A model generated the notes under the pieces. That model saw only the letters and a list, made by a program, of their open reading frames with translations. It was not told the origin of the DNA and did not search any database. From an uncultured Eubacteriales bacterium (lineage in GTDB: Bacteria > Bacillota_A > Clostridia > Christensenellales > Aristaeellaceae): a stretch of DNA of 7,394 nt. The stretch covers positions 1 through 7,394 of the forward strand of contig CACYNZ010000188.1 of NCBI GenBank assembly GCA_902775835.1, in the 5' to 3' direction. Below are positions 1 to 5,972 of this stretch, piece by piece (position 1 is the first letter of the stretch; every line of letters starts with the position of its first letter). Position numbers and translations under genes: made by a program.

Positions 1-96
1 GCTGCCGATGGTCAGTTTTTCCGCCTGCTCCGCCATGGCCGATACGGCACCCAGCATGAGCATCAGGCACAGAAGAAGCGCAAATATTTTTTTCAT
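1..96 (-). CDS. Exported protein of unknown function, N-terminal fragment (cut by window edge)
   Basis: Only the first 32 codons are present; the rest lies beyond the left edge. The visible part is a classic Sec signal peptide: a basic start (MKK), a hydrophobic core rich in Leu and Met, and an A-M-A type signal peptidase I site near residue 22, followed by EQAEKLTIG. No Cys follows the hydrophobic core, so this is not a lipoprotein signal. The ATG at 96 is supported by a strong GAGGAGG Shine-Dalgarno at 107-113, 10 bases upstream. The gene starts 31 bases after the stop of the SH3-domain gene, in the same direction and with no terminator between, so it is probably the third gene of that operon. 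The mature domain is not visible, so no function can be given. Confidence 0.75.
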   Translation of the reverse strand, partial: MKKIFALLLCLMLMLGAVSAMAEQAEKLTIGS

Positions 97-127
97 AACG
101 GTTGTTCCTCCTCATTTTCCGTTCTGC

Positions 128-757
128 TTAGCGGATCACAAAATCCTTCCTGATAAACCCGACATCCCCGGTCTCCTGATCTTCCACCTGATACCAGTTG
201 GTCGTTTCCCGGATCACAAGCAGCTTAGTGTTGGCCGCATAGGTGGCCATCAGTTCCGAATCCTTGCTGGGTGCCCAGCGCATGTTGGCCCAGCCGCTGG
301 CGCGGGACGGGCGTACGGTGACGCTGAAGGGCGTGACCCGTGTGGCGCTTGCGAACTCACGGTTCAGGTCGCTGAGCGTATCCTTGCCGCTGCTGGAAGT
401 CTTGCTTCCCGATGAGGAAGAGGTGCTCCGCGCTTCCGGCTTGGTTGTCCGAAGATAACGGCTGCTCACAAAGCAGGCATAGATGCCTTTTCCATAGCCG
501 GGCTTGTCATACTCATAGTCGATCAGCGCCCAGCCGCCATCATTGTAATAGCAGAAAATTCTCGTACCGTACTTCAGGTGGCCGACCACCTCACCGCCGG
601 GAGTATCACGCACGTTCAGCGTCTTGCCGTCCGCGGTATAGACGTAATAGTATCCGGCTGATGCAGGTATCTCTTCATCTTCTGCCAGGGCGGCAGGCAC
701 GAGTGCGAGCAGTAAAAGAACCAGGGCCAGCATCACAGAAAAGACACGTTGTTTCAT
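128..757 (-). CDS. Secreted protein with two bacterial SH3 (SH3b) domains
   Basis: This is a 209-residue exported protein. Residues 1-25 form a Sec signal peptide ending PAALA, before an acidic stretch. A first SH3b-like domain covers about 37-103, with the typical LNVRDTPGGEVVGHLKYGT pattern followed by GGWALIDY. A Ser/Gly-rich low-complexity linker covers about 108-125. A second SH3-like domain covers about 144-207, with NMRWAPSKDSELMATYAANT, then NWYQVED and GFIRKDFV. In the family, such domains bind cell-wall peptides or polymers; no catalytic domain is present, so a wall-binding or accessory role is inferred. I chose the ATG at 757 over an upstream in-frame ATG at 784 because a GGGAGG site (767-772) lies 9 bases before it and the signal peptide then begins properly at MKQR. 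It sits 50 bases after the Big_2 gene and 31 before the next exported protein, which suggests co-transcription. The specific ligand is unknown. Confidence 0.9.
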   Translation of the reverse strand: MKQRVFSVMLALVLLLLALVPAALAEDEEIPASAGYYYVYTADGKTLNVRDTPGGEVVGHLKYGTRIFCYYNDGGWALIDYEYDKPGYGKGIYACFVSSRYLRTTKPEARSTSSSSGSKTSSSGKDTLSDLNREFASATRVTPFSVTVRPSRASGWANMRWAPSKDSELMATYAANTKLLVIRETTNWYQVEDQETGDVGFIRKDFVIR

Positions 758-766
758 AATCAGTTT

Positions 767-772
767 CCTCCC
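767..772 (-). promoter_or_regulatory. Ribosome binding site fixing the SH3b gene start
   Basis: Read on the minus strand this is GGGAGG, 9 bases before the ATG at 757. The upstream candidate ATG at 784 lacks such a site, so this decides the start. Confidence 0.8.
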
Positions 773-807
773 TCTTCGCTTCATTCATTAGGATTTCCAT
801 ATACTTT

Positions 808-2841
808 TTACAGATGCACAGGGCATTTGAACAGCGGCTGAAACTTTTTGCGGATTGTCTTGACCCAGTCATTGTCAATCTGATACTGAACAATCCGGAC
901 CTGGTACTCGGCCACCGTCGTGGATTCCGGCAGCTTGAAGTTCACATACTTCCAGTCCTTTTCCGTGGTCATTTCTCCCGGAAGCAGCTGCTTGCGGAAG
1001 ACTACCTTGAACGTATTGGAATCATCCTTGCTGTTGGCCGGAACAGGTTTCCCGTCAATATCAAACACGGAAACCTCAGCGGTAATGCTGGTAATCGTCA
1101 GGGGACTGTCATTGCGCACCGTCAGATACACGTCCGCGCCGGCAACATGCGCCTCCTTGATGCTCAGGGCATGATCCCAGTCCCCGACCCAGACATTCAG
1201 CGTTGCCGGGAATCCGCCGTCCTCGGTGACGCCGGTTACCGTGGTCTGTCCCTGCGCGAGGCCGCGGATCTTGATGCGGTTGCCCTGGTTCTTGACTTTT
1301 TCCACGGATACCATGGACGGATCCGCCACTTCCCAGGTCATATTCTTGTTGCTGGCTTTTTCAGGCTCCAGCACCGCACCGGTCACAGCTGTCTCGCCTA
1401 CGTCGATATAGGCCGTGCTGCGCTTCATATGCACGCCCTGGACATGCTGATACACCGTGACCTTGACCCGTGCCCGGCGGTTGGTGCCGTCCGTGGTCAT
1501 GGCGCTCACGTAGGTCTCTCCCGGAGCCACGCCGGTTACCGCACCCTGCGCATCCACTGTCAGGACCCGGGGATTTCCGCTGGTGAATGTCAGAGCCTGC
1601 TGGCTTGCATTCTCCGGGGAAACCGTCCAGTTCAGCTGTGCGCTCTCTCCTGCGTAGACAGCAGGCGCGTCGCCGAATGCCACGGAAGTGACCGGCTGCT
1701 GCACATGCACATGTGCCCGGGCCTCGATGGTGCCTGTCGTTTTGCTTGTGCAGATGATTTCGCACTCGCCAAGCGCAACGCCGCTCACCCGTCCCTGACG
1801 GTTCACTGTGGCCACGCTTTCATCCGAGGATGTCCAGACAACATCCCTGTCGTCCGCATTGGCAGGTTCCACCTTCGCGCGCAGCACCACTGTCTTGCCC
1901 GCCGCCACGGTCACGTCCGTCTGATCCAGCGTAATCCCCTGGATCCCCTGTGTCACCTTGATGTTCATGCTGGCCCGGCTTCCGCTTCCGTCCTGCGCTG
2001 CGGCCACAATGCGTGCGTTTCCGCGGCCCACGCCGGTTACCACGCCGTTTTCATCAACCGTAGCAATCCTCTCATCTGAAGAGGACCAGACAATCTTTGT
2101 AAGTGAAGCATCTGCAGGCGATACTTCCGCGGACAGCGCCAGCGTGGCACCCACTGCCACACTCTTTCCGGGGGCCGAAACAGAAATACGGCTCACCGGC
2201 TGCAGCACCAGCACCCGGTACTGCACAGCCACCTCCGGGTTCTGTTCGCTCGCGATGGTCAGGATGGTCTGCCCTGCCTGACGGCCGCTGACGGTCTTGC
2301 CCTTCACCCGCAGTACGTTTTCGTCCGCACTCGTCATGGTGATTTTCCGGTTGCTTGCATCCTTGGGCAGCGCACTGGCCCTGATCTCCGCATTCTTCTT
2401 CACGGGCAGCACCAGCACCGGAAGCTCCGAGCCATCCTGCGCAAGCAGGCCTGCGATTTCTTCCTCATTTCCCGTATACACGGACAGTCTGGAGGTATCA
2501 ATGTCCAGCTCTGTCACGCTTCTGGAAACCTTAAGAGGAAGCTTGGCCTTGAACGTTTCCTTGTCCGTCTTCACCGAAACGGAGATCACGGTCTTCCCCT
2601 TGTGCACCGCTGTCACCAGGCCTTCGCTGTCCACGGTGGCAACCCCGGTATCCGAGGAAGCATAAGTGATCTCACCTTCCGCAGGACTGTCCTTCCAGAC
2701 AAGCTGCGTCTGCAGGGTTTCTCCCTCAAACAGCTGATCCACGGACCTGTCAAACTTCAGGCTGTTTCCGTCCGCACTGCCGGAAAGGCATATGCAGAGC
2801 AGAACCGCAGTCAGCATCAGGAAAATCAGCTTTTTGCTCAT
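808..2841 (-). CDS. Secreted multi-domain Big_2 (bacterial Ig-like) protein
   Basis: This is a 677-residue exported protein. Residues 1-23 are a Sec signal peptide (MSKKLIFLMLTAVLLCICLS, then GSA before DG). About six Ig-like domains of the Big_2 type follow, roughly at 27-105, 106-213 (longer, with an insertion), 214-297, 298-381, 382-465 and 466-553. Most show the family signature W/T-S-S-D-x-x-V/I-A-T-V-D-x-x-G-x-V-T-G-V-x-x-G. Residues 554-677 form a different, beta-rich C-terminal domain of about 120 residues, which recalls the uncharacterised C-terminal modules often following Big_2 domains in Clostridia. There is no LPXTG sorting signal, transmembrane tail or lipobox, so how it stays at the surface, if it does, is unclear. 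The ATG at 2841 is chosen because AAGGAG lies at 2851-2856, 9 bases upstream; the frame is open further to a GTG at 3060, but that stretch contains the promoter and no Shine-Dalgarno. A structural, adhesive or carbohydrate-binding role is inferred from the fold only. Confidence 0.92.
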   Translation of the reverse strand: MSKKLIFLMLTAVLLCICLSGSADGNSLKFDRSVDQLFEGETLQTQLVWKDSPAEGEITYASSDTGVATVDSEGLVTAVHKGKTVISVSVKTDKETFKAKLPLKVSRSVTELDIDTSRLSVYTGNEEEIAGLLAQDGSELPVLVLPVKKNAEIRASALPKDASNRKITMTSADENVLRVKGKTVSGRQAGQTILTIASEQNPEVAVQYRVLVLQPVSRISVSAPGKSVAVGATLALSAEVSPADASLTKIVWSSSDERIATVDENGVVTGVGRGNARIVAAAQDGSGSRASMNIKVTQGIQGITLDQTDVTVAAGKTVVLRAKVEPANADDRDVVWTSSDESVATVNRQGRVSGVALGECEIICTSKTTGTIEARAHVHVQQPVTSVAFGDAPAVYAGESAQLNWTVSPENASQQALTFTSGNPRVLTVDAQGAVTGVAPGETYVSAMTTDGTNRRARVKVTVYQHVQGVHMKRSTAYIDVGETAVTGAVLEPEKASNKNMTWEVADPSMVSVEKVKNQGNRIKIRGLAQGQTTVTGVTEDGGFPATLNVWVGDWDHALSIKEAHVAGADVYLTVRNDSPLTITSITAEVSVFDIDGKPVPANSKDDSNTFKVVFRKQLLPGEMTTEKDWKYVNFKLPESTTVAEYQVRIVQYQIDNDWVKTIRKKFQPLFKCPVHL

Positions 2842-2850
2842 GCTTTTCGA

Positions 2851-2856
2851 CTCCTT
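2851..2856 (-). promoter_or_regulatory. Ribosome binding site fixing the Big_2 gene start
   Basis: AAGGAG on the minus strand, 9 bases before the ATG at 2841. It rules in the start that gives a clean signal peptide and rules out the 73-codon upstream extension. Confidence 0.8.
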
Positions 2857-2986
2857 GTTCTGTTTTTCAGCAGTGCTTACACTGCCATGGCCTTGCGCAA
2901 ATCCTTCTGTCAGGGACACAGATGCATACCATTCCACTGCAGAAAGCCGATAGTATCTACGATTGTGCATCAGGCCACATATGCAT

Positions 2987-2995
2987 ATTATATCA
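2987..2995 (-). promoter_or_regulatory. Extended -10 promoter for the Big_2/SH3b operon
   Basis: On the minus strand the sequence reads TGATATAAT: a perfect TATAAT -10 (2987-2992) with the TGn extension (2993-2995). The matching -35 region near 3010-3015 is weak (GTTCCA at 17 bases), which is tolerated by extended -10 promoters. Transcription would begin near 2980 and leave a 5' leader of about 140 bases. A small 6-bp hairpin (2870-2885, loop CTTA on the plus strand) lies just upstream of the Shine-Dalgarno. Assigned by eye. Confidence 0.6.
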
Positions 2996-3096
2996 CTTTC
3001 AGCCGCATCTGGAACTCGATGGTTCCTGCGGACATGAAAATCGTTTTCCGATGAGGCCACGCCGCCTCCCCGGAATTTGACAGCAAAGAGATATCA

Positions 3097-3137
3097 AAAG
3101 TCTGAGAATCCTTATACCACAGTCATTCTCAGACTTT
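3097..3137 (-). terminator. Hairpin with 13-bp perfect stem, possible terminator of the small GG-peptide gene
   Basis: The arms 3097-3109 (AAAGTCTGAGAAT) and 3125-3137 (ATTCTCAGACTTT) pair perfectly around a 15-base loop. On the minus strand the stem runs into TTTTGATAT, a short U-tract, so it could end transcription from the small peptide gene before the next promoter. The long loop and short U-run make it a weak terminator by usual criteria. Its stem sequence is shared with the larger hairpin at 3842-3895. Confidence 0.5.
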
Positions 3138-3315
3138 GTGCGTCCACAGACATGTTGTATGGTATCCCCTGTTCAGCGTTGTTTCAGTCCTCTGATTTCC
3201 TTCTTCCGGCTTCCCGTGGAAACGGTCCGGGGTCATTCCCGCCCTGCCGGCCGGAGAATCCGCCGGTATTGGAGCCTGGAAACCGGACAAGGAACTCCAT
3301 GTCCGCATAGGCTGA
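3138..3315. other. Intergenic stretch with no supported gene
   Basis: Short frames exist on both strands, for example minus-strand ATGs at 3308 and 3300. None has a Shine-Dalgarno, and their translations are rich in Gly, Pro and Arg, as expected from non-coding GC-rich DNA. It probably represents the 3' untranslated region or decayed 3' flank of the small peptide gene. Confidence 0.5.
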
Positions 3316-3411
3316 TCAGATCAGGCCGCCCCGCCTGAGCAGATATTCCCGCACGGCCTCGACTCCGCCGCTCTTGAAAAGGCTGACCGCCGTCGGGTCA
3401 TTCGGCACTGC
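3316..3411 (-). pseudogene. In-frame continuation of the GG-peptide gene beyond its TAA
   Basis: After the TAA at 3412-3414 the same frame stays open for 31 codons to a TGA at 3316-3318. The translation is protein-like: AVPNDPTAVSLFKSGG followed by VEAVREYLLRRGGLI, an amphipathic helix ending in charged residues. The 53-residue upstream part ends abruptly at SYLI, in the middle of what looks like a helical region. The simplest reading is that the original precursor had about 85 codons and the TAA is a nonsense mutation, for example from TAC, CAA or GAA, or an assembly error. Readthrough is possible but nothing here shows it. A chance open frame of this length cannot be excluded. Confidence 0.45.
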
Positions 3412-3573
3412 TTAGATCAGGTAGGAACCGGCTTCATTGGTCCGGCCCAGTTCACACATTCTGGCCATGACTCTGCAGATTTCGTCGATTTCGCATCTGC
3501 TTGTGATGATCCGGGTGCCGCCATCCACCTTGTTCAGTTCCTCAAGATTGATGTCATTCATGTTCGTGCCCAT
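3412..3573 (-). CDS. Small double-glycine-leader peptide (bacteriocin/pheromone-like precursor), possibly truncated
   Basis: This is a 53-residue product. The N-terminus MGTNMNDINLEELNKVDGG fits the double-glycine leader consensus: Gly at -1 and -2, Val at -4, Leu at -7, Glu at -8, Ile at -12. In known systems such leaders are cut after GG by the C39 peptidase domain of an ABC exporter, releasing a bacteriocin, pheromone or RiPP core. The predicted core starts TRIITSRCEIDEIC and has three Cys (residues 27, 33 and 40) and few Ser/Thr. The ATG at 3573 has a perfect GGAGG at 3582-3586, 8 bases upstream; the alternative ATG at 3561 is too far from it. The frame stays open past the stop for 31 more codons (see 3316-3411), so this may be a truncated allele. 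No exporter, modification or immunity gene is in view. Function is inferred from the leader alone, and the exact family is not recognised. Confidence 0.72.
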   Translation of the reverse strand: MGTNMNDINLEELNKVDGGTRIITSRCEIDEICRVMARMCELGRTNEAGSYLI

Positions 3574-3581
3574 GTTCGTAT

Positions 3582-3586
3582 CCTCC
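3582..3586 (-). promoter_or_regulatory. Ribosome binding site of the GG-peptide gene
   Basis: GGAGG on the minus strand with 8-base spacing to the ATG at 3573. It is the main evidence that this short frame is translated and it selects the start. Confidence 0.75.
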
Positions 3587-3841
3587 ACTTATTTTCTTCT
3601 TCATGAAGCTTTTCCGCTTCTGCAAATATTTCAGTTCCGGTCCGGTGTTTTTCGCCTGACATGTATATATACGCATCACCGGGGCAGGGTGGCAGCAGAA
3701 GAAGGAAACAGAAAAAAGTTTGCATGCAGCATGCTTTTCTGCAGCGTCCGGATATACCCGTGCGGCTTCAAAACGAGGTTTTGCTTCGCCTGCTTCCCAT
3801 GGACTTCTGTACGGCGGAAGATGCCCTGCATCATGTCTTTG
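3587..3841 (-). other. Long upstream region of the GG-peptide gene
   Basis: About 255 bases lie between the upstream hairpin and the Shine-Dalgarno of the small gene. Frames on both strands cross this stretch and the hairpin but have no Shine-Dalgarno or family resemblance. An AT-rich TATATATA tract at 3664-3671 is the only -10-like element I noticed, about 90 bases before the start codon, without a convincing -35. The region could hold the small gene's promoter and a regulatory leader, but nothing specific is recognisable. Confidence 0.35.
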
Positions 3842-3895
3842 AAGAATAAAAGTCTGAGATTCCCTGTGAACAGGGCTTCTCAGACTTTTATTCTT
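3842..3895. terminator. Large symmetrical hairpin, likely bidirectional terminator after the hexosaminidase gene
   Basis: An 18-bp perfect outer stem (3842-3859 with 3878-3895, core AAAAGTCTGAGA) is followed by a 2x2 mismatch and an inner 5-bp stem CCCTG/CAGGG closed by a TGAA loop. Both directions end in a T-rich tail (TTTTATTCTT), so it can terminate transcription on either strand. On the minus strand it lies 108 bases after the stop of the hexosaminidase gene, the natural end of that operon. Part of its stem recurs at 3097-3137. Confidence 0.75.
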
Positions 3896-4003
3896 TCCGA
3901 TGCTGCATCTGGAATCCTGCGGCACTTTCGGGCTCAGCTGGAACACAGTAGTTTCAGCAGACAGCAAAGATCATTTTTCCGCTTGACGCCATGCAGGAAA
4001 CCG

Positions 4004-5968
4004 TCACTTTTCCCGTATGCCGCTCCCCCTTGGATAGAGCACCCGGTCCGTGGGGCGGAAGCTTTCGTCGAGCGCGGGAATGTCCACGGGCAGTGTTCCG
4101 GAAGGCGTTCCGTCCCCGAAGGTCGCACAGATGGCCGCCGGGAGATTCGGGACAAAAGCACTGCCGGCACCGGTTTCAGGAAGCGCTGAACGCATGACGC
4201 TGGAGGCATAGGCCAGTACAATGGCATCCGCCTCCGGATAGCAGGCGGCATCATACGGCAGCTGAGCACTGATCAGAACAACGGTTTTTCCCTTTTCATG
4301 CTGCTGCGCGATAATCCGGTTGACCACGCCCACGGGATAGCCGTCCCCGGTTTCCGGATTCAGGCATGCAGGACCCCAGGCGCGGCTGACCACCAGCACA
4401 TGGTCGGCCTTTGCCGCCGCCCGGATGCACGCCTCCGCCGTTCCCGGTTCAATCACCATGCTGTCCAGCCCAGCTCCCTGCGGCAGGCACTGATCCGCTT
4501 GAAGCCTTTGAAGCGCCATGGCCGTACTGCCGGCACGGCTTTCCGCCGTAAAGAGCACAAGCACCTTCTCACCGGCCTTCATCTGAATGGGAAATGCCTC
4601 ATGCTCATTTTTCAGCAGGGTCAATGCACGGTATGCGATCTGCCACGCCGTCTCCCGGTGCTGTGCGATCATCTGCCCGGCTGCATCTGCAGTCACAGGC
4701 TCACCGGCGGCATATGTCCCGGTTCCCTCCAGCAGCCCGCGCTTCTGCTTGAGCATCAGGATTCTCCGGACGGAATCCTCGACCCTCGCCGGATCAATCC
4801 TGCCGCTTTCCACAAGTTCTTCTGCCCGCTCCAGCATGGCTTCAAGCCTGTCAAGCATGCCGGATTCATAGACCAGGGGCAGAATCAGCATGTTGACTCC
4901 GCTGTTGATCGTCATGGCCAGCACATCGTCCATGGAATAATTGTCCTGGATCGCACTCATATCCAGCGCGTCGGAGACAATGATGCCGTCAAATCCCATT
5001 TCCTCACGCAGCAGGTCTGTCAGAATGGTTCTGCTCATGGTGGCCGGAACAAAGATTTCCTTCCCGTCTTTCAGGGAAATGCGGGTTTCCGTTTCCACCA
5101 GCGGAAACTGAATATGCGCGGTCATGACCATCTCCGCGCCCGTATCAATGGCTGCCTGAAAGGGCACAAGCTCCCTGCCCCGGAGTTCCTCCAGCGTCCT
5201 GCTGACCTGGGGAAGCCCGGTATGGCTGTCCACATCCGTGTTTCCGTGTCCCGGAAAATGCTTGACCGTCGCCATCACGCCCGCATCATGCAGGCCTTCC
5301 ATATACGCACACCCCAGCCGCGCCACCTCGTGGGCATCGTCTCCGAAGGACCGGACGCCAATCACCGGATTGGAAGGATTGTCATTCACATCCAGGACCG
5401 GGGCAAAGTCCACATGAATACCCAGGCACGCCAGTTCCTCTCCGTGAATCCGGGCCATTTCCCGTACAGTCTCCGGACTGCCCGCTGCCGCCAGGGCCAT
5501 ATTCCCCACGCCGCTGGTCCCGAATCCAAGCCTTGTCACCACGCCGCCTTCCTGGTCAATGCCGATCAGCATGGGCAGACCGCCGCCCTCCACGGCACAT
5601 GCCTGCATATCCGTGACAAACTTCAGCGTCTGTTCCACATCCTGGCAGTTTTCGGCAAAGAGAATGACTCCGCCGAAGCGGTGATCACGGACAAACGTCC
5701 GCAGTCTGTCCGAAACCGCCGTCACAGGCCGGGCAGCTGATTCCGGGTCTGCGCTTTCCTTCCACTGCCGCACGCTGAAAAACATCATCTGCGCCAGCTT
5801 ATCCCTCAGACTCATGTTCTCCATGATTACCTCCACATGTGCCGTCTGTGTCTCCTGCATCCGTTCTTTCCCCGTTCCCGCAGCGTCCTGTGCTTCTGCC
5901 AGACCGGCTGATACAAGAATGGACAGGCTCAGAGCAGCCGCCCACAGCCGCAGACCACATATCCTCAT
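4004..5968 (-). CDS. nagZ: Secreted GH3 beta-N-acetylhexosaminidase (NagZ-type)
   Basis: This is a 654-residue glycoside hydrolase family 3 enzyme. Family members remove terminal beta-N-acetylglucosamine from muropeptides or chitin-like oligosaccharides. Residues 1-25 are a Sec signal peptide (ending SAGLAEA), so it acts outside the membrane, as in the two-domain NagZ of Bacillus subtilis, whose length is similar. The TIM barrel (about 45-395) carries substrate-binding GIDQEGG (around 136-142), the loop KHFPGHGNTDVDSH (236-249) with the Asp/His dyad characteristic of NagZ (D247, H249), and the nucleophile Asp in SDALDM (D333). The C-terminal alpha/beta domain starts near ALTLLKNE. I chose ATG 5968, preceded by AGAGGAG (5979-5985) and 4 bases after the protease stop; the longer frame would need a TTG start without a Shine-Dalgarno. 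The spacing implies coupling to the upstream protease. Exact substrate (muropeptide or other GlcNAc glycan) is not decided by sequence. Confidence 0.93.
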   Translation of the reverse strand: MRICGLRLWAAALSLSILVSAGLAEAQDAAGTGKERMQETQTAHVEVIMENMSLRDKLAQMMFFSVRQWKESADPESAARPVTAVSDRLRTFVRDHRFGGVILFAENCQDVEQTLKFVTDMQACAVEGGGLPMLIGIDQEGGVVTRLGFGTSGVGNMALAAAGSPETVREMARIHGEELACLGIHVDFAPVLDVNDNPSNPVIGVRSFGDDAHEVARLGCAYMEGLHDAGVMATVKHFPGHGNTDVDSHTGLPQVSRTLEELRGRELVPFQAAIDTGAEMVMTAHIQFPLVETETRISLKDGKEIFVPATMSRTILTDLLREEMGFDGIIVSDALDMSAIQDNYSMDDVLAMTINSGVNMLILPLVYESGMLDRLEAMLERAEELVESGRIDPARVEDSVRRILMLKQKRGLLEGTGTYAAGEPVTADAAGQMIAQHRETAWQIAYRALTLLKNEHEAFPIQMKAGEKVLVLFTAESRAGSTAMALQRLQADQCLPQGAGLDSMVIEPGTAEACIRAAAKADHVLVVSRAWGPACLNPETGDGYPVGVVNRIIAQQHEKGKTVVLISAQLPYDAACYPEADAIVLAYASSVMRSALPETGAGSAFVPNLPAAICATFGDGTPSGTLPVDIPALDESFRPTDRVLYPRGSGIREK

Positions 5969-5972
5969 ATGC

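Noticed and set aside
814..2079. Plus-strand open frame (421 codons) opposite the Big_2 gene
   Set aside because: It is antisense to repeated Ig domains and its apparent regularity mirrors the repeats on the other strand.
2842..3060. 73-codon N-terminal extension of the Big_2 protein
   Set aside because: The extension contains the extended -10 promoter, begins with a GTG lacking a Shine-Dalgarno, and would bury the signal peptide.
3129..3308. Minus-strand 59-codon frame between the two hairpins
   Set aside because: No ribosome binding site; Pro/Arg/Thr-rich composition; the stop falls inside the hairpin arm.
3097..3895. CRISPR array or insertion sequence between the related hairpins
   Set aside because: There are only two copies of the stem with unlike spacing, no transposase fragment, no target-site duplication seen and no regular spacers.
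3554..3967. Minus-strand open frame of 137 codons overlapping the GG-peptide start in another frame
   Set aside because: It reads through the large hairpin and ends in a His/Glu-rich tail that comes from the overlapping start region. There is no start signal. Its short tail MKKKISGGYEHGHEHE was considered as a tiny peptide, but it has no Shine-Dalgarno.
3437..4189. Plus-strand open frame (250 codons) through the intergenic region
   Set aside because: It crosses the terminator hairpin, the antisense of the GG-peptide gene and the 3' end of the hexosaminidase gene. It has no Shine-Dalgarno or domain.
4298..5740. Long plus-strand open frame (480 codons) opposite the hexosaminidase gene
   Set aside because: It is His-, Arg- and Gln-rich with no recognisable domain, and it lies fully antisense to a gene with all GH3 motifs. 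It is a codon-bias shadow.
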